Assembly: GCA_020747015.1 (NCBI GenBank)
Contig: JAGTJM010000001.1
Span: forward strand, 1,447,374-1,511,373
Direction: 5' to 3'
Length of the DNA stretch: 64,000 bases
DNA from: Pyrenochaeta sp. MPI-SDFR-AT-0127
Taxonomy: Eukaryota; Ascomycota; Dothideomycetes; Pleosporales; Cucurbitariaceae
In this document: one piece after another, positions 21,534 through 33,699 of the stretch
Layout of the letters: each line of letters starts with the position of its first letter
How positions within the stretch are numbered: position 1 is the stretch's first letter
The notes under the pieces: model-generated
Seen by the model: the letters and a program-made list of their open reading frames with translations, nothing else
Database searches by the model: none
Told to the model about the DNA's origin: nothing
Position numbers and translations under genes: made by a program

Positions 21534-24216
21534 ATGTTGCGATCAATTGCATGGCTCGGATGTGTTGCAGCTGCCCTCGCGCAGTTCGACTTCAAGCACT
21601 CTCAGTACGAAACGAGTCCTCCAGTTTATCCTTCCCGTGCGTCAAAGCATTTCCCTCGTATCAAATGATGGTCTTAGTGACATTATAATGCAGCAAACAT
21701 CACCGGAGCAGGCGGATGGGAAGGCGCTCTCGTAAAGGCTCGCGCCTTTGTTACGCAACTGACACTTGAGGAGAAGGCTGGCATGGTTACAGGTACGGGA
21801 CTTCATGTCGCGCCTGAGGATACCAATGCAGATTCATTCTATCCAACGAATTTTGAGTCTTCTCAGATATATATTCTCTTCTAATCCATGAAACCGTATA
21901 GGGACTCCCGGCCCCTGTGTTGGCAACATACCGCCGATTGAACGCCTCAACTTTGACGGTCTTTGCCTTCAAGACGGTCCACTTGCCATTCGCCAAGCTG
22001 TCTATGCCTCTGTATTCTCTGCACAGTTGTCAGTCGCAGCATCCTGGGACCGGTCTCTAGCACACCAGCGCGGCCTTTTTATGGGCAATGAGTTTAGGGG
22101 AAAGGGTGCGCACATAGCCCTGGGCCCAGTTGTCGGGCCTCTTGGAAGGTCACCTTTTGGTGGCCGCAACTGGGAAGGATTTAGCCCTGATGCTTACCTC
22201 TCAGGTGAGCTGGTTGCAGAGACAGTCGAAGGTATCCAAAGTACCGGTGTTCAGGCTACTACCAAGCACTACATCGTCAACGAGCAGGAGATCCAGCGTA
22301 ATCCCTCGCTTAACACTAACGGAACGACCATAGAGGCTCTAAGCTCGAATGTAGATGATAAGACAATGCACGAGACATATCTTTGGCCATTTGCGAATGC
22401 AGTTCATGCAGGAACAGCCTCAGTCATGTGCTCGTACAACCGCATCAACGGCTCCTACGGTTGCGCGAATAGCAAGGCGCTTAATGGGCTGCTCAAAGAA
22501 GAGCTTGGATTCCAGGGTTATGTTATGTCGGACTGGCTCGCTGTGCACTCTGGCGTGGCATCGATTGAAGCTGGACTGGTACGTAGGATGTAGCCTAAAG
22601 ACCCTCATGTCATCTAGTTTGCTATTGGAATCAGCTAATCCGGCTTCGAGGTAGGACTTGAACATGCCTGGAGGGATCAATTTCTTGTTCGGCTCGCCTT
22701 CATTCTTCGGCGAGAATATTACTACTGCAGTGTGAGTCTATCAACTTGCATAACCCAGGATTTACACCGCAAGCTAATTCATCGTCTTACTTCCAGTAAT
22801 AACGGTTCATTGTCCATAAATCGAGTCAATGATATGGTCCTTCGAATTTTGACTCCCTACTTTTTCTTGAACCAGGATAGCGGCTTCCCGCCTGTTGACG
22901 GCTACACTCCAAGAATCGGCTTCTACCCTCAATCAAACTATGTATACAATTTTACGCTCGGCCCAACCGTTGACGTTCGCCAACAAGAGCATGTAAAGTT
23001 GATTCGCGACCTCGGAGCGGCTGGAACTGTGCTGCTGAAAAACTACAACTCCACTCTCCCTTTGAAGAAACCAATGAACATCGGCGTCTTCGGTAACGAT
23101 GCAGCAGACTTTACACAAGGCCAGTACTCACTTGTCCTTTCAGGGACTGGCCTGGTTAATACTAACTATGACATTGGGACACTCCCAGTCGGAGGTGGGA
23201 GTGGAACGGGAAGATTCACTTACGTGGTTAATCCCTTGGACGCTATTAAAACTCGCGCACAATCCTACGGTGCTCTTGTACAATACATTACAAACAACGA
23301 AGCCATTGTCAATGGCTTCCTTTCTTCGGTTGCCCCGCTCCCCCTGGACGTATGCATCGTCTTCCTAAAGTCATGGGCTAGCGAGGGAGATGACCGCTCC
23401 ACTTTGATCGCGGAATGGAACTCAACGCTCGTCGTTGAAAAGACCACCGCAATTTGCCCAAATACGGTCGTTGTACTCCATGGTGCCGCGCCAAACGTGC
23501 TTCCTTGGGCCAACAATCCGAACGTCACCGCCATTCTTGCAGCACATATGCCAGGTCAAGAAACAGGCAACTCGATTGTTGACATCTTGTGGGGCGATGT
23601 TGATCCTTCTGGACGGCTACCATACACGATTGCCCGCAATGAGACGGATTATGAGAAGAATATTATCAATAGTACCGAGCTATTGACAACTAATGATCCT
23701 AATGCTTGGCAAGCAGACTTTGTTGAGGGCAACCTGATCGATTACAAGGAGTTTGATGCAAAGAATGCGAGTGTGGCATACGAGTTCGGCTTTGGATTGA
23801 GTTATTCGACCTTCAATCTTTCCAGCCTTCGCATTGATGTGATTACCTCCAACGCCCCACGAACACCAAATCCAAATGCACAGGTCCTCCCAGGTGGAAA
23901 CGTCGAATTATGGGCGACGCTGGCCATGGTCAGTGTGACTGTCACAAACACTGGGAATTCCGCTGGTTCGACTGTTCCGCAGCTGTATCTTACCTATCCG
24001 GAAGAAGCGGACGCACCAGTCAAGAGCCTAAGAGGCTTTGAAAAGGTCGGACTAGAAGTGGGTGCTTCATGCGTCGTCCAGTTCCCATTGCTGAGACGCG
24101 ACTTAAGCTACTGGGATACGACAGCGCAGCACTGGAGGTTGCCAACCGGAGAGATCGCAGTGAGTGTTGGATTCAGTTCCAGAGACCTACCACTTGTTGG
24201 TTCTCTTGTTGTGTAG
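21534..24216 (+). CDS. Secreted glycoside hydrolase family 3 beta-glucosidase
   Basis: GH3 beta-glucosidases cleave terminal beta-linked glucose, chiefly from cellobiose and beta-glucan oligomers, outside the cell. Exons 21534-21636, 21694-21792, 21902-22578, 22655-22731 and 22797-24216 give 791 aa. The N-terminus MLRSIAWLGCVAAALAQFDF is a signal peptide. Domain 1 shows GLCLQDGPLAIR, the KH motif (Lys189-His190) and the nucleophile Asp278 in GFQGYVMSDW. Domain 2 shows AAGTVLLKN, AHMPGQETGNSIVDILWGD and SGRLPYT. The C-terminal fibronectin-III-like domain starts near VSVTVTNTGNSAGSTVPQLYL and contains the LRGFEKV motif. Many N-glycosylation sequons are present. The second intron (109 nt) is longer than its neighbours. 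Cellobiose is the likely but unproven substrate. Confidence 0.95.
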
Positions 24217-25318
24217 TTATGTGAACTGATGATAGATGTTGTTTGTGATGAGAGACATGCAAAGATTTTGGATCAAGCATGAATTGTAAGACGTTGTTAG
24301 AAACAACAGCTATCCCCTCGCTCTGTAACTTGATATATCAGTGTGTTCCTTATTTTGTTCATCTTTCTTGGCCAACATTTACTTCCACTTTAACCATTAC
24401 GTGTTTATTGGATGGCCGTTCATTTTCAGCTGTAAAATTGCGAACCACAGCACACACCACGAATTCTGCAAACCCATGATCGTGTTGGTACAAGGCACTG
24501 GTGCCCAAGCTTTGAATTTCAAGGAAGATTAGACATTTTAATATTTCCATTCGCCGCTGAGCTAACATGCATAGAAGTCATCCACTTGTAGAGGTGGACG
24601 ACTTCTAGGGGTGGGCGACTTCTATGCACGCTAGCTTAGCCTCGTCTTGTTTGAAGTATGGTCTAGAATCGAGCAGATGACTGTATTGTCAAGTCCTCCG
24701 AGAGTAACAAGGCTCAGTCTAGGGTGCCCACAGACGGTGCCAAAAGATTAGAAAACAGAGTCTGCCGTTGCAGGACAACAGGAATGATAATTTCATACGA
24801 GTTGGAGTAGGGATACTAAACTGATATTGAAAACTAGAATTTGGCGTTTGGGGGCAGAGACAATGATAGGTGTAGATGGATGTGCTACAAAAAGGGAGAC
24901 ATATGAGGTAACTGTGATTTATGGAAGATCTGATCACAAGCCCGAGGTTTGTGTGTAAGAATGCAACCAAACGAAAGAGGTTGGTAGATACCATTGTTAT
25001 GCGTTGACGAACCCGCAAATGCACTTGACTAGCAGGAAATTACGGAGTGGCATGGCTGGCTGGGAAGCATCGGGGCGTTGCAAATTTGCACAACAAGCAT
25101 AGAAGACGAAGAGAGGAATGGCATGAAACTCAAAAGTAGATTGGTCTCGATGGTCGATACCTCGTAATCCGAGGCGCATTATGATTAAGACCTATCTGAA
25201 CGGAATCGCCAATCTAATCATGAAGTCCCAATAAAGTATCCATCCCAGACGCCGACTCATCTCCTTCCATCCTACCTCAACCACCAAATTGACACTAATG
25301 AGCTATCATATTTGTAAT
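24217..25318. other. Intergenic spacer between convergent GH3 and deacetylase genes
   Basis: 1.1 kb between two gene 3' ends. It holds an imperfect inverted repeat (listed separately) and otherwise AT-rich sequence with no gene recognised. Confidence 0.6.
24557..24639. repeat. Imperfect 29-bp inverted repeat
   Basis: Arms at 24557-24585 and 24611-24639 match at 24 of 29 positions, and all five mismatches are transitions. The 25-nt spacer contains a further partial copy of the right arm (GTGGACGACTTCTA). The 83-bp unit could fold into a long hairpin. It may be a decayed foldback or MITE-like element; no target-site duplication was established. Confidence 0.75.
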
Positions 25319-27813
25319 TTATAGCGGAGGAGCGCTAGGATCCATCATGCACTGGTCGACACGCATAAGCTGCTTGCCGGTGGCCTTGGCGATTTGGATG
25401 AACTCCCTCAAGTAGCTGACTGTAGAGGGGTACAAGTAGTGGAGCACAACGAGGTTACCACCCTTGTTAACGTCACGTTGGAAGGCAACCTTCTGCTGCT
25501 CTGGGGTGCTGGTCTCGGCCCACAGCCAATCCTCGACATCGACGGACCAGTTGGTGATGGTAGCCTTGCTTCCAACCGCCTTGGTTAGACGAGAACGCAT
25601 ACGAGCACCCTCATTGCCAAAGGGAGGACGGAAGTAAGGAGTCTCAAGGCCGTTGAAAGATTGCTTCATGGCCTTGATGTCCTCGTTATACTCCCAGTCG
25701 ATAGCGGCATAGTCGAGTAGACTCTCCATCTTCGGGTGAGTGAAGGAGTGGAGCGCAAGCTGGTGACCGGCGGCAGACATCTCTTTGTAGACATTGGTCA
25801 GATTGGTGGAGGCGTCGAGGAGAGGAGCGCCAACGGTAAAGAAAGTGACCTTGATGTTCTCCTCACGGATGATCTTGAGAACCTCCTGGGCGAGAGATGG
25901 CTGACCGTCATCGATGGCGAATGCAAAGGAATTGGGGCGCTTGCAAGCGAATACAAGGTTACCCGTCTCGTCCTTCTTGGGAATGACGGTGCCACTGGGA
26001 ACTGAGGAGACAATTTCAATTACGGAAAGGGTGACAGATTGTGTGGTGTGGAAGCCCTTGAGAGCAAAGCCAATGACACGGGAAAACTCGATGTTGAAAT
26101 GATTCAACGGGATGTAGATGTGCCCGTTCTTGGCATAGCGTCCAGCCTCAGCCGAATCCCAGGTCTCAGGGAAGGGAGCAATCGCCGAGTTACAGGCGCT
26201 GTTGTGCTGCTGGAAGGCAACAGTGAAATCAGTGGTTCCACTGTAGGCAATGTGGAGGTAAGAACCCTTGTACTTGCTGAAGTCAGAGCAAGTGCCAGAG
26301 ACCTGAGTATAGTAGGAGTAATCGGCATCAGGCGAAGTGATGGTCAGTTTGCCGCCGTTGTAGTTGAGCGTCATGCCCTCATCGCCACCGTGCCAGTTGT
26401 TAAGAGCGTTGGTGTTAGCATTGGCAAACCTGTCAATGACGAGAGAAGCAGCAGCAGTGTTGGCAGGTGCCGGGACAGTGGCCGAAGCATTCGGATCGGT
26501 GGGAGGAGTGGGGACGATGTACTCGCCGGTTGTGCCGCAGTAGAATGCCAAGGGACCGAAGGAGACAGTGCCGGAAAATCCGGAAAAGAGGATGGTGGTG
26601 AGCTTCTCGGTGTTGAGGCCGGAGAACTTGGAGAAAGGAATGAGGTACAGCTTCTCGGTGCCATCAAAGGTCCAACCGAGCTCGGTGCTCGACTGGCCAA
26701 AAGACTGAGCCGCGGTGGGGTCGCAGCTGGCGGAAGAATCAAGTTGAACGGAAAGAGTGGCGCCAGCCGGTGCTTTGATACGAAGGGAGATACCGCCATA
26801 CTTGTTCTTGGCATTGACGCAGGGGAACTGGCTGTAGAAGTACGAGCTTCCATCGGCCTTGGGAACAATCTCAACACGGTTGGCAGCGGGCTTGCCAACA
26901 GTGATGGAGTCAACAGTTCCATCAGTCGACGTAGGATAATTCATTGCGTTGTAGAACAAGAATGTCAGGCGGGACTGCGAGATCCAGTCATCAATGAGCA
27001 GAGGAGAGCAGGTTCCGGCAGACGGCGAAGCAGACGAGACGGTCACGAGCGTGGAGCGCGATGCGGAAACCGAGCTGGAGCGAACAGTCGACGAAGGCCT
27101 TGCCGTAGAGCTGGTGAGAGCGACGGAGCTGGTGCGGGAGACGGAACTGGAGCGGGCAACAGAGCTAGAGCCGGCGACAGAGCTGGAGCGGACAGAGCTG
27201 GACGGGACAACAGAGCTAGCACCTGTAGCACCACCGCAGCCAAAGGCGATGTTGCTGAGCTGCCATGTCGCGGTGGTTGAAGAGAAACCAGACCAGACAA
27301 AACCGTTGACGGCGTTGGCATTAGCGCCGGTGAATTGAGAGAGAGGGATGGTGATGGTCTGAGTGTTACCGGTCAAGCCAGAGACCTGAATGTACTTTGA
27401 GGTGTAGATGCCGGCCGAGCAAGCCGTCTTGGTCTGGATCTCGAAAGTGAGAGATCCACTGGCAGGACCCTTGATTGTGAACGAGACGGAGTTGTAGCCG
27501 TTGCTGCTCGCCTGCTGGCAAGGGAACGTCTCGTAGAAGTAGGATCCGGCCTTGGGCTTGAAAGAGAGGACGCCGCCGCTGGCCGAGATGGAGGTCATGG
27601 TTTGATCATCTTGACGAGTCAGACTATTTTTCCTGTTTGCCAAAAAGAGACGTGGAGATGGTGTGTAGACTTACCACTGGTCCACTCATTCAAGCTGTTC
27701 TGATTCTGGGAGTACCTCGAGAAGTCATCAATCTTGAGGGCCGAGGTGCAGGCGGCGGAAACCACCTGGCTGGCCAGTCCGGCCGCAAGGCCTATTAGGG
27801 TAGAAACACGCAT
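25319..27813 (-). CDS. Secreted multi-module polysaccharide (chitin) deacetylase, CE4
   Basis: A CE4/NodB polysaccharide deacetylase, probably acting on chitin or a related N-acetylated polymer in or near the cell wall. Exons 27813-27675 and 27609-25319 give 809 aa. MRVSTLIGLAAGLASQVVSA is a signal peptide. Three homologous beta-sandwich-like modules follow (about 21-190, 250-420 and 435-585). Each has a LxIDDF/W start and an SYFY..FPC- or SYYTQ-type centre, and all carry conserved cysteines. A Ser-rich linker of SSSV repeats joins modules 1 and 2. The NodB domain (about 605-780) keeps Asp613-Asp614 (AIDDGQ, where TFDDGP is usual), His667/His671 (HSFTHP), RPPFG, DVEDW and the late VVLHY histidine, so it is probably active. 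The intron ends in AAG. Confidence 0.92.
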
Positions 27814-29564
27814 ATTAAACGTTGTGGAGCGAGTGTGGTGCAGAAAGCGAATGTACGGAAGTAACGACTTCCAAAGCGAGAGTCTCAACGCCCTGTGCGA
27901 GTTGACGGGAGGGTTGGAGGAGCAAGCGATAACTCGTGAAGAGCGGCGATATGTGCGGTGCTTCCCATTGATATATTCCCGGGCGTGGCAGCGGCGCGAG
28001 GCATGACACAGGCCCAATTTGCCTAGGGTGCTGGGCATGCAAGCCTTCGCGAAGCCGACCTGGCAATTTAGGAGCAAGATAGTTCTATTTAGAGTGCACA
28101 CTAGCCTGGGCACATGTAGATCGTCTGGGCGCTTGTGCTGTGATAGGCATAGAGGGTGCTGACTGTGCGCAATTGGTGCGCGGTTAGGGCAGCCCTACCC
28201 CTGAGAGCAATGCTTCGGCCCTAGGCAGGTTGACGGGAGGAGGACAGCAACCGCATGGCGGGATGGGTGTGGCCCAGCCGATCCATGGCCGTGGTTATGG
28301 ACGTGGAGTCTCGGTTCTGGCAATGCCTCGACGGACCACAGGCATGCATCAGGGCCTGGCATGGAGGAGGGACTAGAGAAGGGCGACGATAGGGGGGACT
28401 GATGGGTGTGGAGTGCGCGCACTTGCTCGCAGGCAATAACCTAACGAAACAAATCTAGTCAAGGCGGGGCTGAAACGTCCAAGAGGTTCCGATAATCTGG
28501 CCCTCATCCGTGGTTGAGGGCGCAGATGGGAATCCACGGGGTTGCAAGTGCAGAGTCAAAACACGAGCGTCAATACTTGGCCTCGCGAAGCGTTCCTTTG
28601 GGCGTGCTTGGCCGTAAATGCCGAGGGTGCCGCGCAAAGGTTGTCAGCACCCCGTCCATGGGGAGCGTGTTTTGTTGACTGCTGCAGGAGGCGGATGGCG
28701 TCGAGCGAAAAGCGCCCCGGGCGAGACGACGGGCACCTGGAGATGAGTTGCGCAGACACGAGGTGGGTGAGAGTGAGAGGCTGTGGCCAGCGCGCACCGC
28801 ATCTGCTTGCCACGCTGGGGTGGTTGGGCTCTCCGCGGACGCTGGTAGGCGAACCGAGGGGCCAACGCGACGAGGATCGGAATCTGCGCGAGACGGTCTA
28901 CGCAGCGCCTGTTGAAGCCATAGCAAACGATCATGGGCGGCTCTTCATCACCACCACCCGCGATCGTCAGTCGGCGCTGGTTGGCAAGCTGGCTGGCTGG
29001 CTGGCTGGCTGGCTTTCTGCTACCGTTTTTGCATGACGGCATGGCATGCTGATGCTCCTCCGGGGCGCTGCAAATCTCAATCTCGTTCACGCTTCCCCAT
29101 CCCCCCTGCCCAGCTTCCGTGTTTCCCCTGCCGCGCTGCCGAGTTCTGCTTAGTTGTCAGCTCCGCCACCAGGTGTTTCGTTTGGTGATGCCCTTGCCCA
29201 AAGCGGCTAGTGCCCACCCCCGTGGGCCTCCGCGATAACTTTGCGCCGACATAACATCACTGCGCTTCTCGCCCTGCAGGCCTGGGGCCGCCTGATGCTT
29301 CGGGTGTCTCCACTGAAAATCTTAATATCTGGGCTGTTGTGTGCTGACAATTGTCGATAAAAAAAAATCTTTGGCCTTGGCCTGGTGGCCTGAGACGCTC
29401 CTTCTACGCTGGGCCTTCCACTTTCACCCTCGCCGGCCTTGCTCCTCTATTTCTTTGCCACCAGCGACTCCGACCATCCGCGGTCCATCAAGCATGAGAC
29501 TACCTTGTGTATCAATAGCGCCACAACTGGTAATGCACAAGTGCTACTAACCACGCCAACTCTC
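27814..29564. other. Long GC-rich spacer upstream of the deacetylase gene
   Basis: 1.75 kb between the deacetylase start and the DUF427 3' end. It is GC-rich and has several long frames on both strands. None has a recognisable domain or introns, so I read them as chance frames. It contains a tetranucleotide microsatellite and probably the deacetylase promoter. Confidence 0.5.
28988..29014. repeat. (GCTG)n microsatellite
   Basis: 27 nt of uninterrupted GCTG tetranucleotide, nearly seven copies, in the long spacer upstream of the deacetylase gene. Confidence 0.95.
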
Positions 29565-30451
29565 TCATCGTGCCTCCTTGACCCCATCAATCCAGACGTC
29601 GACCTTCTCGTTGTAAAAACACACGTATCCAGCAATTGGGGCACTTTCCATGGTCGGGTACCGATAGTACCATGCCAGGTCCCTGTACTCGTTGCTATTG
29701 ACATTCACATGGTGATAGTTTGCTCGCCCCTTGTACGGACACAGAGTTTCTGTCGTGCTAGGCGAGAGATGCTCCCAATTGACACTTGTCGGCGGGAGAT
29801 AGTAGCGTGTACGCAGCGTGGTCTCTAGCAGGAGCACAGGCCTAGAGCTCTCAGCCAGAGTGACATTATCCAGCGTGATTCTAACATTGCGTGTCGAGTG
29901 CAGGATATCAATGCGTTTATAGGGATCCTTGGGATGACAATAGATCGGGACGTCCTCTTCGAACCATTGCTCTATTGCGTTGAAGTCGACCTTTACAATA
30001 TCCTTCAGGCCGGGCGTGTTGAAGACCAGGACTCGCGTTGTGCTGCGACTGCCTACACTGAGACGCCCGAGATGCGCTGCGCCGTCTGTGCCCTGTATGG
30101 CTTCGATCTTGTCTACCCTGGCTTCGCGGGTAAAAGCCGAGGTGGGAACATAGAACCTCGACAGCCTTAGTCCTGCTCACGGCGCAATAGGAGAGGGGAG
30201 TAGCTACTGTGGGTAGTTTGGATGTTCCCAGACATGGTACGCCCCAATGGTATCGAACGCATACTTGCCGTTGAATAGGCCTCGTACACGACGTGGTGTT
30301 TGTTCAACCTTGTGAGGTCCCTCCAAACAGAGCTTTCGCGCAAGTTTTGCAAGACTGGCTGCGTCAGCTAGTGCATCAACGTCTGTCGCAAGGGTCAACG
30401 CACTCGCTCGTGCACGTCATCATACTCTTTGGTCAGAATATGTAAGGGCAT
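29565..30451 (-). CDS. Two-domain DUF427 protein
   Basis: DUF427 (PF04248) proteins are small beta-rich cytosolic proteins of unknown function. Exons 30451-30426, 30354-30208 and 30156-29565 give 254 aa with two copies of the fold. The first copy covers GPHKVEQTPRRVRGLFNGKYAFDTIGAYHVWEHPNYPQFYVP. The second covers VRITLDNVTLAESSRPVLLLE, then RYYLPPTSVNWEHLSPS, CPYKGRANYHHV and IAGYVCFYNEKVDVWIDG. The 26-nt first exon (MPLHILTKD) is inferred, because no ATG exists in frame in the second exon and a stop lies upstream. The second intron uses a GAG acceptor, which gives the best family match; an AAG nine bases earlier would add three residues. Tandem DUF427 domains are known in fungi. Confidence 0.85.
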
Positions 30452-31551
30452 AGCTTATGCCATTGAGCATGTCGGACATGAGCGGGGTGCCAAGCGGGGC
30501 AGGTATACCCGACGACGATGTGACTACCTACTACAGCCTCTGGTAACTACGGCTGTACTTGTCTGCTTATCAGCATGTCAGCCACAAGAGCGCAGGAGAC
30601 TCTCCACGACACCTCATTGTCGCACCTGGCCAGTATGCTGCTGTTGGCATGGAAGAGGCACAACTTTACACCCATCCATCTGAAGTGCGTGCCTCACAAT
30701 ACAAGCTTACATACACTGGACAACTAGCGCTACTATTGGCCAGTGCATCATGATCGGAATTGCGCGCTTGAAGAGGGTTTTTATAGTACTGGCTCCTCCA
30801 AAGAGACGTGAATTGCGTTTGCTCTTTGGTAGCCGAATCCTGTATCATGGCCCTACTCTACTTCGCCATGCTCGGTCTGTGGTGGTCGGCGTGCAGACGT
30901 TCTTTGCACACTCGCACAAACCATGCCTTGCCTGTGTTCCGCTACACCCGCATCAGAGTTGGGTTGACGCAATCCCCAGAACCAGAGCCCCCATCTCTTC
31001 TCGCTCAATCAGCAAATCCAGTCCTGCTCCGTTCCTGTGTCTCCCCTTCTACACGGCTGGTGTGCTGCTCACGCGGCGGACGTATGCTTTCCCATTTCAG
31101 GGCTCGCGTGCCACCGAGATGGGTGGTTGGTCAAGGGCTGTACAAGGCAGCACGTTCCCTTGATATGTTGCTCCAACAGACACCCTCTCGTCGCTGCTAG
31201 ACATGCCAAAGCCTGGCATCAAAAGGTTGAGATATGCAAGCTTCTCGTTGGGACGCATGCCAGAGTGCATCAGGCAAAAGTAAGCGCCGGCGGCCGCTTT
31301 CCTCCATCGGTCGGTAGCGCACGGCGTCTGTAGCGCCAAATTCAGGGAGCCGGCTGGATTCGTGCAACGCGGCGACGACAGGGCTCAACTTTCAGCGCTC
31401 GTCTGCAGAACCACGACACATCAACGCCATCCAATGTGCCAGCGCAACGTCGCCCACTCGCAGTCCCTCCCCTCCACGCCATAATCTCGCCCCACAGCGA
31501 CTGCGAGGCCTTTTCCTTCCCGCTCACCGTCCCTCTGGGCCGCAGCGTAGC
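30452..31551. promoter_or_regulatory. Divergent promoter region, DUF427 gene / glycosyltransferase gene
   Basis: 1.1 kb between two divergent start codons. Open frames here lack domains and are likely chance. No specific element recognised. Confidence 0.45.
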
Positions 31552-33019
31552 ATGATGCTGAAAACGCTGGCTGGCCGTCTCGCCCGACGGCCCTGGCGAT
31601 TCGTCTTCCCCGGCCTCCTTCTCTTCTTCTTTGCATTCACACTCTCGCGCCGGAGACCACACACGGCGCCCCCGGTGCACAAGGCTAAAACAAAGTCCTT
31701 TTTCCCACCCCTCGAAACAAAAGCCGCCAATTCCATTGAGCTCGACTACTGCCAGAACTTCCCCGTAAAGCTCCTCGACGAGATACAAGTCGTCCTCAAG
31801 GTGGCATCGAGCGAGTCGTCCGAAACCAAGGCGCATTTGAGCACCGTATCGAGCTGCATCACCAATCTGCTTATTGTCGGCGATCGGGACGAGCGATTGG
31901 GCGACAGACATGTCATCGACATCCTGGCGGAGCTGCCCAAAAGCTACGAAACCAACAATCTCGACTTCCAGGCATACGTCGAGCAGAAGAAGGCCTATAC
32001 CGAAGGCGAGACGGTGAGAGAATCACAGCGATCCTTCAAACTCGACCGCTTCAAGTACCTACCCATGGTCGACAAAGCATACATCTCGAACCCCAAGGCC
32101 AAGTGGTTTGTATTCCTGGAATCAGATGTTTACTTCGTCTGGGACACGCTCTTCCGGCTGCTCAGCCAGCTCGACGCCTCAGATCCGCACTACCTAGGTG
32201 CCCCACACAAGGGCTCCGAGGGCCGCTGGTTTGCCTATGGCGGCGCAGGAATCGTCATGTCGCAGGGTCTGATGAAGCAGCTCATCCCAGCAAAGACTGT
32301 AGGAGCAACAGAAATTCCGCGTGAAAGCCGGTTGAGTTTGAGGTTTGAAGACTGGGTCAAAGAGGAGTCGCGCGGTGACGCTGTCCTCGCCTACGCTATC
32401 CAAAATGCGACAGGCCATAAATTAGAAGCCCTGTACCCCACATTTGCGAGCGACAAGTTAAAGGACGTTACCACGACGCGCGATAGATGGTGCGTGCCCA
32501 TGCTCTCACTGCATCAACTGAAGCCGGAGCAAATGGAGAACCTGTGGAAGTGGGAGCGGACACGACCATACAATACTGTGCGTCTGGCAGATCACCTTAT
32601 CACTACTTGCTGTACTAATGACGTCTCGCTAGAAACCATTCACGTATTCATCCCTCCTTTCGTATACCCACTCCTTTCTCTCCCAGGGTCCTTCCCGCGA
32701 ATGGTGGGACAACCTCTCCACGGCCCCCGTGCCCAACGATCGCCCTGCTCACCGCAACGCCGGCTCTTGCGGCTCCGAATGCGCCGCGGACTCCAATTGC
32801 CTTCAATGGTCATACTCGCAAACTGTGTGTCGTCACGCAGACTACATCAAGCTCGGCGATGCTGTGGATCGCGAAAATGGTGGCCAAGGCGAATTTGTCT
32901 CGGGTTGGGATTCGGGAAAGCTTAGGGGCATGGGATTTGGAGTGGAAGGACAAAATGGGCAGAGACAGTTTTATGAAGGGTGTGTTGAGGCGACTTGGTT
33001 GACACCGCAGGTGCGGTAG
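31552..33019 (+). CDS. Type II membrane glycosyltransferase, fungal GT31-like
   Basis: A Golgi-type glycosyltransferase: short basic N-terminus, one signal-anchor (RFVFPGLLLFFFAFTL, about residues 16-31), then a lumenal catalytic domain. Exons 31552-32577 and 32633-33019 give 470 aa. The likely metal and sugar-nucleotide site is FLESDVYFVW, in the DxD position. It is followed by PHYLGAPHKGSEGRWFAYGGAGIVMS and DAVLAYAIQ, which are typical of fungal GT31/fringe-like proteins. The C-terminal exon holds a cysteine-rich PAN/apple-like segment (CGSECAADSNCLQWSYSQTVC), common at the end of this fungal group. The start could be either of two adjacent ATGs. Donor and acceptor sugars are unknown. Confidence 0.85.
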
Positions 33020-33699
33020 GCTAGGCAACCGTGGTCATTGCCAGGAGGCTTGTTTAGGATATGTCATGTATAGGGAGGCGTTGCGGTCGTTCACCTCGCA
33101 CGTTTACGCATGGCGTTTTGGACACTTGTACACTGATTTGAATATGAGGAGCATGGAAAGCAAGCGCATCAGGAAATACGGACCCTTGTTCACAAAGGCT
33201 GTATCAATTCTTGATAAGACATCGTTGAGGGGAACAAGGAACATAGCTTCGAAGACGATCGCCTTGACATAGATTTTGAGGTATTTTACAGCATCGCAGT
33301 ATCATGACATCCAAGGGTGTTGGACATGGTTAATGGATTGTATATTCTTCTTGTCTAGTTTCGTGTTGTGCATGTTACTGGGAGTATGCTTCGACCGTTC
33401 GACATTCCTCATCGTCAAGTAAAGTGATCTTTACTTATATTGGTGCAGGCGAGGCGGCAAGTTCGTTGACCCAGAGGTTTGACGCATGCAAGATTGACAT
33501 TAGAGGGTAATTCTCTATCGAGTAACTGGTTCCGTTCTGGTGTTCATTGCATAATGGAGAATGCACATTTGTGTCACCAAGCGTGAAATGGTACGAAGAG
33601 TCATGTTCATGTTTTACACTTAGCACCCATGTTTCCCAACAGAATCATGTACATGGAGATAAAATTTTCTTCCCCTTGGTGTTCCTTTGGTTCTGCATT
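33020..33699. other. Intergenic spacer between convergent glycosyltransferase and GH131 genes
   Basis: 680 bp between two 3' ends. A 68-codon plus-strand frame at 33066-33272 has no recognisable features. Nothing else seen. Confidence 0.5.

Noticed and set aside
26039..27280. 413-codon plus-strand frame opposite the polysaccharide deacetylase
   Set aside because: It is low-complexity Arg/Gly/Ala/Glu sequence mirroring the minus-strand Ser-rich and domain-coding sequence. The minus-strand frame has clear CE4 motifs.
28542..29036. 164-codon plus-strand frame in the GC-rich spacer
   Set aside because: It has no domain, no introns and ends in the GCTG microsatellite. Long chance frames are expected at this GC content, and the opposite strand is equally open.
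31342..31911. 189-codon minus-strand frame overlapping the glycosyltransferase start
   Set aside because: No domain; it is antisense to a supported gene with a signal-anchor and catalytic motifs.
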